This document shows positions 35,040 to 46,653 of a stretch of DNA of 64,000 nt, piece by piece. The DNA lies in the NCBI GenBank assembly GCA_030549775.1, contig CM060174.1, positions 100,952,132 to 101,016,131 on the forward strand. Reading direction: 5' to 3'. The position numbers and the translations under genes are program-made. The DNA is from Tamarix chinensis (Eukaryota; Streptophyta; Magnoliopsida; Caryophyllales; Tamaricaceae). Numbering within the stretch: position 1 is the first letter of the stretch; every line of letters starts with the position of its first letter. Below the pieces are notes generated by a model, which did no database searches, had not been told where the DNA came from, and worked only from the letters and a program-made list of their open reading frames with translations.

Positions 35040-35790
35040 TTACTTGATAAATGCAATCCTTCTATCATTCTTCAAAGCGACCAAATTTTCCTAATTAACT
35101 TTCTCCAAAAGATTATTCTCAATTACTATCAATGATAGTCCATTTAATCTCTCATCATACATTGTACAGTGTAGTTAGGACTTCAATAAGTACAATTTTT
35201 TTTTTTACAAAAAAAGCTTTATGTTCTTTGTAAATCAAAACAATTACGAGAAGAGTAAAAGAATTCTATATGCAATTATAACAATAGGAAAAAAATCTTT
35301 ATGTTCTATGAACTTTAAAATATTCATAGGTATCATCTTTTTAGTCATGCCCAGCTTCTCTAATTAACTTCAACTCTACAAATAAATGATTTCTATCAAA
35401 ATATGACATTTCACCATTTCTAAGAGCAACTTTAAGACCACAACAACAAGCTTTTAGGTTCTTCTCGCCCAAAGAATGTAGTTTATTAGAAGTAAACAAG
35501 AATCCATAGATATTTTTATATTATTGATATTGTTCAAACCTCCTATTGATTGATGCACTTGTTTGATCAACAATGTATAAGAAATAATTCTTTTGGATAT
35601 TGTGAAGCAACTGATGAGATATCATTTGGATTCTCATAAAAAAATCCTTCAAATTTCACACATTTCAGGAAATATTGGATCAATATCAATTTCAATTGAA
35701 ATCTTCTTAGCGGTTGGCACGATTGATATATTTGATCCAAGAGGATTAGGATGCTTGTGATTCTAAAAGGATTGATGTTTTAGCAGTAAA
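35040..35790 (-). pseudogene. hAT transposase relic, C-terminal half
   Basis: A DNA transposase of the hAT group with the TTF/DUF4371-type architecture. The minus-strand order, read across frameshifts, is: TSASINRRFEQYQ, in place of the L.ELN.RF helix; LKACCCGLKVALRNGEMSYF followed by RNHLFVELKLIREAG, the conserved ...DIDG..L..EL..LRE segment; FPIVIIAYRILL, the hAT dimerisation block FPN..IA.RILLT; and MYDERLNGLSLIVIENNLLE, the MSQERLNGLALLSIE motif. Catalytic residues upstream are not readable. It is distinct in family from the GATATCCGA-repeat elements as far as can be seen. Confidence 0.8.
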
Positions 35791-37481
35791 GGGTTCCAAA
35801 TACATGTCTATTGAGAAAGGTTCTAAATATAAATTTTCTAGACAAGTTTCTACATCATTTTACATAATAGTTATGTCAAATGGAGAGAAATGCATTAGAG
35901 ATTGGTTTGTCCAGTTAAAAGTGCTTGATAAAGTTTTAGTTTTTGTTGTAAAATATTTATAAAAGGGTTTGCAGAAGGTTATTATTTCTACAAATAACAA
36001 TAATCAATGCATTCTAAACTATTTATTTCCTTACCAACTTTTTTATTGAATCATCAACAATCATTGCGAGTTCTTATAAGGGCAAAAAAATTTCTCTGTG
36101 ATTTCTTTCACCTTTTAAATATTCTTCTATCATGGATAATAAACAAATTGTACATAAAATAATGTATATATGATTATAAGTATTATTTGCGACTTAATAT
36201 ATATTGCGAGTTGTTAAAAAAAATTATTTTTTCTAATTTATTATACTTAACAATATTAACCCATTGATGGGGTGTGATCGTAGGCTGATAATATCATGGG
36301 ACTTGTGATAGGTATGTTCCATCTTCATCAACCATTTAAAGACATACTAAATCAGACTTAAATTTTTTTTAAGATCTAACACACTTTTAAAGTATAACCC
36401 TCTTACAATGTTCAAGTATATCAAAGTCACTCAACATGAGAGCAATATATAGTATTAGGATATGATTTAAATGGGAAATAAATGAAATAATATTTTCCTT
36501 ACTATATAAATGCCCACCATGTTTCTATATCATCTCATAAATTCTTCATATCATTAATCACGATTCTCTAGTTAGGAATTGTAATATGAATCATCATGTG
36601 AGCTCTAACATGTGTATAGCTAATACAAGATATCTCATTCTCTCTAGTTGACACCCTTTATTTTATAAACTCACTAACCTTCAATATATTTCCCTTATAC
36701 CTTAACTTAACTACATTCTTCACATGAACTCTCATTTATTTTCCTTTAACACCTTCCTCCCTTCATCTTGAGATGTCATAAATACATGAAGCCATCAAAA
36801 ATACAAAATTTTGTGGATTTTAATAAAGCATTGATCGTATTCTTATTTTCACATTAGCAAGCAACTAAAATTCCAAATCCTTGCTTCTCTTGGTAATATT
36901 TTAAAATTTGAACAAAAATCAATCTAGTATAATCAAAACCATTGTTAAATTCTATCACAGTTCTTCTTTATTAGTCTTGTCCTCTCAGATAACTAAAATA
37001 GTAGTAACCGAAGAAATAACATAGCATATAAAACACATATACTACATAACATGAAAAGTGAAATCACTATAATTATTTCCAACCAATCAAATGACAATAA
37101 TCAACACTTAAAAGTAATACTCTAAATGACTTTTAAATGGTTTTGAACATATTAAAGAGCAAAATTAAGCAAGCATATTCAAAGAAAACCACCCACTTAA
37201 GAGAAAATGATTTTATGTGTAATATTAAGTAATAATAAAGTAGGAAAATGCGTACCTAGAGTAAGAAGAATGACAACAACAATGAAAGAAAGAGGAAAAG
37301 ATGATGATGATGACTAAAGAAGAAGATTTGAGGTGGAAAAAGTAGTGGAGGTTCTGTTTGCAATTGAAATTTATCTCCTCTATGTTTGATTAAATGGGTG
37401 AAACTAAAAATTTATCAAGGTTAAAGTTAATAAAAGAAGAAAAAATGAATTGAGGTATAAATGATAGTTTTAGTTCAAAAC
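35791..37481. other. No gene recognised
   Basis: AT-rich. The first few hundred bases probably carry more of the hAT transposase in an unreadable state. A purine-rich patch at 37255-37345 (GAAAGAAAGAGGAAAAGATG) and phrases resembling LTR leaders are present; no feature can be supported. Confidence 0.4.
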
Positions 37482-40320
37482 TATATCATCTCATTTTTTT
37501 TGTAACCCTAACTAATATGTAATTAGCCTCTAATTCATATATAAAGTTTGAGTATTTTGTAGCTTATTTTATTCATTTGTGAAAAGTTATACTTTCTATG
37601 ATACTTCTAATTTAGTTGTTTTCACTCTGTTTCTATCTATTGAGATTCAAACCAACTCTAATATCTAATATTTTATATATATTTAGGTTCCTAAAATTAT
37701 TCATCACCTTCCAATAAAATTTTATAATTTTTAGGATATATTTGATATTTTTTCAATGAAACCCGAATTAGCTCCTTTTTATGCATTTTAATTTCAAACA
37801 AAATGTGAAATGACCTCCTTTTCCACTCTCATTTCTCATGTGATCTACCTCCAACATCACCAATATGATTTTTTTCCTAGTTTGGTTCACTCCTAGAAAA
37901 ATTATTAACTATGCCTATTAACCCACACAAAACACACAAAAACTCAAACTACCATACCCATTCCCCTTTTGGTTTCACATTAGTTGGGAGCAAGTCAGAC
38001 TATCCATTATCATTCCTAAAATCCCTATCATGCCTTGTTTCTCTTTTCTTTTCTAAACTTGTTTGACCCCTTGTAGTCCCATTCGACCCTCCATCTTTAT
38101 TTTCTTAGCCTCTAGACTCCTAAAATCATTACCTTATCTTTCCTTAGTGGTTCATGGTGGTTTGGGGGTTGTTATCCATCCTTCTTATCAACCTACAAAA
38201 TGTGCCTTAGGTGGAGAAGACCAACATAACCTTCATGCATAGCCATATGGCGACAACTTAAATTGGTTATATAGCTTCGAGGTTGAAGTGTGAACTTCTC
38301 ACATATCTTCAAGTTGACAACAATTCAACTGTATTTTTTGGCCAACATTCTAGTTCCAGTTCAACCCACAATTCCCCAAATTTTATTGGCCTTAACCACC
38401 ATAGTAGCAACCTTGTTCTTCCTTCTCTTCATTGTCTTTTTGGCAGTGAATTATGGGAGGTGAAGTGGTGCTTCGCTGGTGAGTTGATGCTACTATTGTT
38501 TGGCCAAGCCACCATCTCATTCTTCTCATTTTATATTCCTTGTTCATTAAAAAAATTATTTTATTTTCCTAATCCATTTTTATCTTGTTAAAGTTCATCA
38601 AATCTAGGAGGCCAAGTGAATAATTTAGGAATAATTTTCGTATATTGCTTAAAGGCTAGCTTTAGGTAATGTGACTAACTCTTTAGATATAGGATAATAT
38701 AATACTTTTTTTTGTTATTTTGATATCATCTTTTGTATGATAAGCTTCGTTTTGAATATAAGCATAAAATAATGTCTTAGTTAATCTTATATGATATAAA
38801 TATGTTGTTATCATATATATTTAATCATGACATTTGGATGAGACAATGGTTTGCACAATTTTAACTTGACTTTATGTCTTATGAAATCTCAATGAATATA
38901 TTATTAGTGCATGATAAGTATTTTGTTGTTCAATGATGAACATGTAATAGATTCACGATGAATATGCCTAGACCTGAGATGAACAACTCTCAACCTTGTT
39001 ATTCTTTGTGAGTTTAAGATATTTTAATATGGTATAACCATTTTTTTTATATGTATCTTTGAATTTATAAGCTTTAGTGTAATTTTAGGGGTCATTGGAG
39101 TTAAATTAAAATTATTATGAATTTATTAATTTTTGGAGGTAATTAGTAAAATTAAGGGTGCTTTGATCATTTAACATTAATTCTGGAAATTTGAGAATAA
39201 AGTGAGTATTATGTTAATAATATGAGTTATGTGTAATAAGTGAATTAATTGAAATAATTATGATTATTATAAATTAGGATTTTACAATATAATGGCTAAA
39301 CTAAGCATAGAACACCTTAAGGATAAAATTAGTATTTTATGTACTTAAATATAAGTTTATATTCTATTTTTGGTTTAATAAAGATTAATATGAAAAGTTT
39401 AGATGTTGTCATGAATTTGGTAAATTAATGGGTTTAATCATTAGTTAAATTGCTTAAGTAAAGATTTAGAGTTATTAGGGAATTTTTGACCTTTTCACTT
39501 TAAAAATAAAATTCTTAGGGCATGTTGGGCTCTAGGATAACCTTAAGAGCTTTCCTTGGTGGAACCCTTGAGTTAAGTGGCTCTCTAGGTTTAATTATGA
39601 TATCCTATAAGTTTTGGTTTAGTGTTTTTAAGATCTTTCATTTGTTATTTTATGTGGAATTCTCTCTTAACCAACCTTAGTATAATCTTAATTACATGAA
39701 TAAAACACAATTATTGGTATGAATTCATACAAGTGATCGATGAATAGTAATGATGATATATGTTAAGCATGTTATGAATCCCTAGTGTTAAATATTCAGG
39801 TAATATCCATCGAATAAAATATTAATATTAAAGTAAAAGATCATATGAGTTAGGACTAAAAAAATTTATCTATTCCACCAAATATAATATTATTCCGAGG
39901 TGTAATTTGCCGGAGAAGGAACTACATGTTAATTATTTTGGTTCTATCGGAGCTAGAGTAGTCTATTATTATGGTCCCCAAAAGTGTATTACCTTGGAAG
40001 GAGCTTTGTGTCTTAAATTCGTTCTCCTAAACATAAAAATTGTGGTCCGCATGCATGTCATGCTCTAGAAGAAACTTTATATCATTAATCATTCCAAGTA
40101 CTCGATATGAATAAGAAACTCATTGTATAATAGCTAGGTAGAGGTAATAATATGACTTATACTCTAAGATATATCTTGTATCATGAAAGTGATTGTAACA
40201 TGTGCTACTATAGCATGATCTACCATAAGATTAACATGATTTATGTGTTTTATGTTCATTCTTTAGAATAATTTTATTACCTAGTATCACATGTTGTTAT
40301 CATTATCACGCATCTATACC
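37482..40320 (+). mobile_element. Truncated family-B LTR
   Basis: It is collinear with the complete family-B solo LTR at 60142-63713. It begins near 37482 (TATATCATCTCATTTTTTTT, GTAACCCTAACTAATATGTA) and shares TTTAGTTGTTTTCACTCTGT, the TTTTTAGGATATATTTGATA region and the 180-bp module region (39800-40110). The match stops near 40320, before the LTR 3' end. The 102-aa frame at 38283-38591 lies in the LTR and has no domain. Confidence 0.68.
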
Positions 40321-40783
40321 TTGAAACAAACAAAAAAAAGGTTAAGCTCAGCTACGGATAACGACTCCAAACTACTATGTATAGTGTTTCACAATACATT
40401 CATTTTAGGACATACCGTAGACGATTGTTATGTAACCAAAGCCTCCCTCTATAATGTTTCTCATTAACCTCGTTTTTTTATACTTGCTTCATATTTTATT
40501 AGGTAAGTTGTTTTCTTTTTGATTCATGTAGCATTACATTACATGTAGTATTAAAGGGAAAATCCAACAAAAAAAAAATAATAAAATCTCGATGCTCAGC
40601 TATAATGCATCACTTAGCCTATTCTGCACAAGAAACACAAGACTTATAGATCAAAATGTACCATTAGCACCCAGTTCCAATGATCTTAAGGGATTAAACG
40701 GAGAGCTACTTAGCTCTAGTTTTGTAGAGCTATCATATGTCATTATTTTTATAGACGATTGTATGGTAATGGGACCGCGTGTC
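40321..40783. other. Upstream of promoter-like block, no gene
   Basis: Unique-looking sequence right of the truncated LTR. Similar words TTAAGCTCAGCTACGGATAA and GATGCTCAGCTATAATGCAT occur near 40342 and 40591. The 81-aa frame at 40592-40837 has no recognisable domain. Confidence 0.35.
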
Positions 40784-40792
40784 CTATATAAG
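40784..40792 (+). promoter_or_regulatory. Candidate TATA box
   Basis: CTATATAAG, a good plant TATA box, stands upstream of a GC-richer leader-like block with a strong splice donor (AGG/GTAAGT at 40896-40904) and a later ATG. This is inference from context; no transcript evidence is available. Confidence 0.4.
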
Positions 40793-40859
40793 AACAGTAA
40801 ATATTATTCGGTAATTTATATGCCTCTATATTGTTAAATAAAAAATAAAAAACAAAGTG

Positions 40860-41275
40860 TCCGATTGCCCGGCCGATCGTTATTCGTATCGTGGTAGGGT
40901 AAGTAATTAATTTCCCTTTCTTGCCTCCAATATGAAAGGTCCAATACGTAGCTCAGCGTTTGAAGTGGCAGGCAGGCAGGCAGGCATTGCATTGACACGA
41001 TGAAAAGCATTTACTCAAAGTGCAATCATAGAATTACAGCATTATTTTAGCTAGTAACCCAGCGCCTAGCTAGCTTAGCATCTTCTCATAGACCGATCTC
41101 CGTCTCCAACAGCTAGCAGTTGTTCATAGCAAAGTTAGTAGCAACTTGAAGAGGAAGAAGAAGAAGTAAGAATCGCATTTATTGATGATGGGCACGTACC
41201 CATGTAAATACACACCAATACACAGGCTAACTTATATACGTTATCGATCCTGGATTAATACTGTCAGATAGCTAG
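40860..41275 (+). other. Possible 5' leader of a truncated host gene
   Basis: It is less AT-rich than its surroundings and looks like a plant 5' UTR. It holds a GTAAGT donor at 40899, a (GGCA)5 run near 40969-40988, CTAGCTAGCTTAGCATCTTC, and a purine run GAAGAGGAAGAAGAAGAAG just before ATGATGGGCACGTACCC at 41185. The reading frame from that ATG stops after 28 codons; alternatively a splice donor could lie at CAT/GTAAAT. No downstream exon is recognisable in the next kilobase, so this may be a promoter and leader cut off from its gene, or a coincidence. Confidence 0.3.
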
Positions 41276-42628
41276 CCCTGCCTTATGAAGGATATGGTTA
41301 ACTTAAAATCGTAAGAGAAAAAGGAATACAATATGAGGAGATAATAAAATTATCCTTAACATTTTAAATTTATCCTTTATTGAAATGAAGTAAAATAATT
41401 AATACAGTAAAGATGAAAGAAAAGATAATAGGTAAAGTAAAAACTAGGTTCTGACATTTTTCAAAAAGAATTTTCTTTAAATATGAAAAAAAAAATTACT
41501 TAAAAAAATTGTTAATATGGTGGGACTGCCGTATGATAAGCCTGCGCGAAATAATATTTTGGTTGCCTTCACTCTCTATTTTTGTAACAGATTTCGTGGT
41601 ATAATACACTAGAATGATTTATTCAGTTCAGGGTAAATAAAAATCTTCTTACAGAAAATAAGTCAGAATTAAATTTAATTTTCATAGTATACCACTTAAC
41701 ATTGAATTATAATGATATTTATTATTCAATGCAACTATAAAAAACATATGCCTCTACCTTTGGCAATACTAATATAAGAAATATATAAGTTTAACTTTCA
41801 ATTGTTTGGGGAGAAGATAGCTATTTTTTTTTTTTTTTTTTTTATAATGACGCGCTAAAAAGATAACCTGGAAGTTGGTAAAAATGCAAATAAATCTGAC
41901 TAATCTTGTTTGAGTACGCTCCTAATATAAAATTTTCTAAATAAAGTCTACTCTTTTTTTTTCTTTTTCTTTTTCTTTTTGCAATATTCGCATGTGTTGT
42001 CTTTATTAAAGATACATACATGTTATATAGGGTAATTAATGGAAGACCGACTTTAGATATGCGGTGGACTGATGTAATAAGGACGAGGGGCTCGCGGGAG
42101 GCTTCTCGTTCCTTCAACTTTAGTAGGGAAGGAATCTATATAAATGAAGAGGCTTGAACCGCTTAGTGTTATTCGGTTATTTTATTTTTGATATAATATG
42201 ATATGAAATTAAAATATTTTTAAAGTAATAATATAACAGAAATAATATTAATATTTGATAGATATGTATTATTTACGTATAAAAATTGATGAAGTAATAA
42301 TTAATATTAATAGTTGTAGTGATGTAGAGGACGAATATAATTATTAAGGATATAAAAGTAAAAGTATCAAATAATTTAAATATTTAATAAAAAATATTGT
42401 GATATAATATATGGTAGATAATATTTATAATAATATTATAAAAATTATATTCAAAACAAAAGAATTAAAATGATAACAAGTAAATAATATAATAAATAAG
42501 GGATTACTGAACATGATTTTAGCGAATGATTTGGCTAATAGGCTGGACTAGAATGGGAGTATTTGGTAGCTTTGACGTAATAGATGGTATAACATGTACA
42601 GATTATACTTGTTAAAAAAATAACATAC
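41276..42628. other. No gene recognised; poly(T) run
   Basis: AT-rich. A pure T20 run at 41824-41843 may be the poly(A) tail of a minus-strand retroposed sequence to its right. The minus frame at 42117-41842 (91 aa, starting MKEREASREPLVLITS) is GC-richer at its beginning but has no recognisable domain. Sequence 42140-42560 has weak inverted ends (TGTTATTCGGTTAT against ATGTTCAGTAATCCC) and could be a decayed MITE. Confidence 0.35.
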
Positions 42629-42786
42629 TTGTCTCAGACACTTTAAACATGTTTGCAATGCTGGTTTTCGAAGGCATGTGAGACATTGATGGAATCATCC
42701 TGATCCTTCGAACAAGGTCAGGATCATTTCGACGGAGATGAATGTCAGTGCCCTCGTCTTCTTTCAATTTTTGAATAAAATGGTTC
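42629..42786 (-). pseudogene. Orphan exon of an unidentified gene, candidate
   Basis: A 158-base minus-strand segment reads open through 52 codons (52 codons plus two bases): NHFIQKLKEDEGTDIHLRRN, DPDLVRRIRMIPSMSHMPSK, TSIANMFKVSET. It is bounded by a good donor (CAA/GTATGT at 42629/42628) and an AG acceptor after a T-rich stretch (42787-42788). Composition is balanced and protein-like, unlike any other non-transposon frame in the window. I do not recognise the family. No matching exons were found within 1 kb on either side, so it may be one exon of a long-intron gene, a captured fragment, or a remnant. Classed as pseudogene only for lack of partners. Confidence 0.35.
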
Positions 42787-43692
42787 TTATTATAAAAAGA
42801 ATCAACGGACAGTTAGTCGTGGATTTTAGAACTCGCTAGCTTATTATAATTGTTATTAGTGGTTTTCTTGTGTAAAATCATTTTTTAAAAAATATTTTAA
42901 ATAAATTAATTTAAAACATTTTTACTTTTATTATTATAAATAACTTATTCATCCAACTTTTCAATATAAAATACCTTTTACGATTTACTCAAATTGAAAC
43001 ATGGATAAAATCAAACCTCTATTTTCAATATGAAAGCTCTCCAATAGATTATTCGCCAATGTGGCCATAAAATTTCACAACGAGTAGATAGATTTTTATT
43101 TGACGTCAATAAGCTACTCCTCTTCAATGTTCATTATACATTTCCTTACCTAATAGATCGTCAATAGCCAAAATAAATGAGGGTTAAATGAGTTAGGTCG
43201 TGTTTAGTAATCATATTATTTTTATATCAATTATTCATACCAAATGATGTGATTTATCATCTTTCGTCGATACGTTTTTTTTATAGGAGAACAAAAGGTT
43301 TCTATAAATCAGAAATAGGGTTAGTTGCCTACATCGTCATCAAAATTCTACATTTCAGAAAAGTTAAGAAAGAACCGATCAATTATTTGTCCCATCTTCT
43401 CCCAAAATACCATACTATAAAAGGAAACACTCCCTACACATAACAGTGGATGCTTCATCATGACCACCGTCGTGCTTGGCCAAGCCGTATCCCATATGCC
43501 CCCAAATTTTCTGTCCTTGCCCTCATATGCAACACACTTTTTTATACGAGTTAGGTCGATGTGAATATTAAATAGGCATTCAAATTTAAAATATTTACAA
43601 GATATGATGCCCACATTAACTAAGTGCATACTAGTGTATCTAGAGTTGATATTATATATAATTCATAAAAATCCTAATGCGTACTTATACAC
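42787..43692. other. No gene recognised
   Basis: AT-rich except 43440-43560, where the minus strand has a 93-aa frame (43629-43348) containing YEGKDRKFGGIWDTAWPSTT. No family is recognised and no splice context is convincing. Confidence 0.35.
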
Positions 43693-43945
43693 ATGGACAG
43701 AGCCAGCTAAGAACATATAGGGTCATTCGACCCCATGGTTTCCAATAAAAAAATCACTTTTTTATAATATTTATCTATACACATTAAAAAACTAATAAAA
43801 AAAATTATTATCTTAAGTTGTGATATTTATCAAAATTTAAGAAAATAATAAATATTACTCATATTATCATATGTCATATTTATATATTTTATTATATGAT
43901 GACCCTATGAAATTAAAGTCCTAGCTTCATTTCTGTTTATATGAA
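43693..43945. mobile_element. MITE-like element
   Basis: Inverted ends GGACAGAGCCAGCTA and, from the right, ACAGAAATGAAGCTAGGA bracket about 250 AT-rich bases. Subterminal GGTCATTCGACCCC stands on the left and GATGACCCTATG on the right. This arrangement is common in short plant non-autonomous DNA elements. No target duplication could be assigned, so the superfamily is open. Confidence 0.5.
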
Positions 43946-44185
43946 GATGGTAATATAAATATGCAAATATACTATCTAGACAATACAAGTTAGCCTTAAA
44001 ATATGTCTTAAATATACTTAGTGTATGAAGCTAGATACAATAATAATATTATAAATAGATAAGTATAATAATAACGTACATTATAAGCATCTAATTAGAT
44101 CCTGACATAGACAACCTATGCAATGGTATAGTTATCAAACAGGGAAAAGTATATTTGCTAATCTAAATTAGTATCATTATTTACA
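43946..44185. other. AT-rich spacer
   Basis: Short AT-rich spacer between the MITE-like element and the hAT element. Nothing was recognised. Confidence 0.5.
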
Positions 44186-44193
44186 TTGACAGT

Positions 44194-44889
44194 TAGGGCT
44201 GTGCAGAAAAGCCGGGATCCGAAAAACCGATTCGATATCCGAAAAAATCGATCCGAAATTTTGGATATCCGATCCGATTTTTTAGTGGATAATCCGATCC
44301 GTAAAAAATATCCGGTTTTAAAAATAAGTGAGTTATATTTAGGCATAATTTAATTTATAATCTAATTTTTTTCTTTCAATCTTCAAGTTTGGATCATTTT
44401 TTTTTACTATAGTACATGAGTCCAAATATAATTTACTAAACTAAAGTATAAAATAAACATCCATACTCTACAAATAGTCAAATAGGTCACGACCTACACA
44501 CACGCAAGCACCCAAACCAGAAAAAAAAACTCCTAATTTTTTTGAACCTCTTAACTTAGGTCGTTCTACAGTTTTAGAGCGCCATTGTTCACAAATCTTG
44601 ATCGCTAATTTTTTTTGGATATGATTAATCATGTATTTTATCTTATTGTATGCAAGCTAAATATTTAAACAAGTGTTTATGCTGAAATTTTTTTAATTAA
44701 AATTATATATGTAAATTTAATAATCAAATATATTTTTTTCAATAATCCGATATATCCGATATCGGACTGGATATCCGATCCGATATTTCGGATATCTGGT
44801 GTATTCGGATACGGATTCGGATATGGGATATCGAATATCCGAAAAAAAATATCCGATCGGATACAGATATCCGACAATGCTCACCCCTA
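44194..44889. mobile_element. Non-autonomous hAT element with 8-bp TSD
   Basis: A 696-base element with termini TAGGGCTGTGCA and, inverted, TAGGGGTGAGCA, flanked by a perfect 8-bp duplication TTGACAGT (44186-44193 and 44890-44897). Both ends carry dense GGATATCCGA/TCGGATATC words (44210-44320 and 44750-44880), many of them palindromic, while the centre is plain AT-rich. Such subterminal repeats are typical binding sites for hAT transposases. The two Ile/Phe-rich minus frames (44158-44346 and 44677-44877) read the repeats and are not genes. Confidence 0.93.
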
Positions 44890-44897
44890 TTGACAGT

Positions 44898-45479
44898 ATG
44901 TAAGCACTTCCTTTAAATAGTAAAATATAGATCTAAAAGATCTATGTCTCTGATATAGTATTTTAGTATTATTATTTAGCGCAGATAAAATATTACTAAT
45001 TCTAACTATATACATTCAGCTATATAATGTTAATTTTTAGCAATAATAAGATAGCATAGTGTAAATTAGTTATTAAATATTTTTTCATCAAAATATTAAT
45101 TCTATCTAATTTAGTATGACTAGAACATTTATGATCAAATTATATATATATAAATGTCTTTCTAATTCGGTGACTATAGAATTACCCCACACCAAACTAA
45201 GTGATGAGCGAACAGTACTAGTGGTATACAGAACCAAATTTCTAAATGACATTTTTTTGTTCACCAAATATTAAAATAGCTTTTTTAGTTAAATAATAAT
45301 TAAAATAGTCCTCTGTTGATAATGGCGTTTGGTTGTTCTAAAATATCCTGAGGATCGGGTGTGTTTCATTAAAATGTTGTCAACTTTATTTTAACATGTC
45401 AGGGTTTTGAAGTCGCCTAATTAAAGTAAAATTGTTTAATGATCAAACACGCTTTATTAAAATGTCAGGTATATATATG
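44898..45479. other. AT-rich, possible small MITE at the end
   Basis: Nothing gene-like. GGCGTTTGGTTGTTCTAAAA near 45326 and GATCAAACACGC near 45440 are roughly inverted and could bound a MITE of about 125 bases. Confidence 0.35.
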
Positions 45480-45720
45480 TCTGTCCCTAAAGGCGAAATC
45501 CCTCGCCCCCAGGGCCCCCAACCTGCCTGCCCGACGGCCTTGGTTGGAGGAAGGTAAATCACGGTAGCTCAACGGTTAAAGGCGTGGTGCCCCCTTCCGT
45601 GGTGCCCACAAGGAGCCACCCCCACATTAGAGGGTTGAAACTCCCACACTGCGGCTGCCACGAATCGAACCTGGATCTCCTGTCCCAACTGTCCACGCCT
45701 ATCTATCAAACCCGTTTATT
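45480..45720 (-). mobile_element. tRNA-derived SINE-like block
   Basis: A GC-rich island of about 240 bases in AT-rich surroundings. The minus strand carries CCAGGTTCGATTCGTGG, a close fit to the RNA polymerase III B box (GGTTCGANNCC), preceded by GGACAGTTGGGACAGGAGA, a loose A-box candidate. The plus strand also has TAGCTCAACGGTTAAAGG, resembling a tRNA A box, with GGTTGAAACTC further on. The mixture prevents a certain orientation. No poly(A) tail or target duplication was identified. The 109-aa plus frame at 45584-45913 runs through it and is not a gene. Confidence 0.45.
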
Positions 45721-46082
45721 GAGCTCTAAATACAAACAAATTTTCTTTGTACCGATGCAAAACTTTATTTTCTTTCTTCTTTCCAAACTTAAAACGTTCA
45801 TCTTTACTTATCTTTCAAACTCCAACTTTAACTCTTTCAAAAATTTCTTCTTTCATATCTTAATATGGACACTACATTTAGTCCACACGCTTTCATCCAA
45901 TAATTTTAGATAATACTTTTATATTTAAAATAATTTGTGTGATTATTTTATTTGAATAATATTTCATCATTTTGTCTAATTTTTTGTCCAAATTTTGATA
46001 ATGTATGAATATATTCCTACATATGACTTAATTTAGTTAAAGTATAGATTTTGTTTGTGATTTTGTGTTTTAGTGTATATTA

Positions 46083-46124
<42 letters not shown>
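46083..46124. repeat. (CT)n(AT)n microsatellite
   Basis: Thirteen CT units followed directly by eight AT units, uninterrupted. A short (GA)n run at 46360-46370 is nearby. Confidence 0.95.
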
Positions 46125-46370
46125 TCGTAAATCTAAATATTTGCTGGTGATTCTTAATTTAGTTAAAGTTTTATACATGAATGATTTTTGAATGCATACA
46201 AAATATTGGTTAGGTACTAGTACGTACAACTGTAGTTCTACAGTCTTTCTTCCATGTTAAAGAATTAGTACTGGAATATTAGTTAATTAGATTTGACATA
46301 CGCTCACAGATAGGCTCAGAGGCATCGGACAACAAACAGAATTTCCAGTTTTATCCTAGAGAGAGAGAGA

Positions 46371-46653
46371 GGGTCACGTGATGGAGGAGGGAGAAGAAAA
46401 GAGATGGGAAAGGCAAAAAGGGAATAGTGAGGGTGGGGAAATGATGGTATTTGTTCTGTTCTTTGGAAAAAGTAGAATTAAAAAAGGGGGCGAGATGTGG
46501 GAGATAGTGAGGGGTCGAGATAGACAGATAGCTGAGTTTCAAGACATAAATGATGAGGGAGATGAAGATGGCTTTGATGATGGCGATGTTTTTCTGGACA
46601 AATATTCCAGCTTTCATTGTCACGTCATGTGCCTGCCCTGTTCTTATTATTAG
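46371..46653 (+). other. 91-aa ORF after G-box, unassigned
   Basis: A 91-codon plus frame (46378-46653) starts beside CACGTG (46375-46380), within a purine-rich tract. It begins MMEEGEEKRWERQKGNSEGG and has an acidic end (DINDEGDEDGFDDGDVFLD). A 90-aa frame lies opposite, so the openness is partly compositional. I know no matching family. It could be the first exon of a small gene but nothing downstream supports that. Confidence 0.2.

Noticed and set aside
38283..38591. 102-codon plus frame
   Set aside because: It lies inside the truncated family-B LTR and is not kept in the complete copy at 60142-63713.
45555..45720. tRNA gene
   Set aside because: Box-like words are on opposite strands and too far apart, and no cloverleaf can be drawn.
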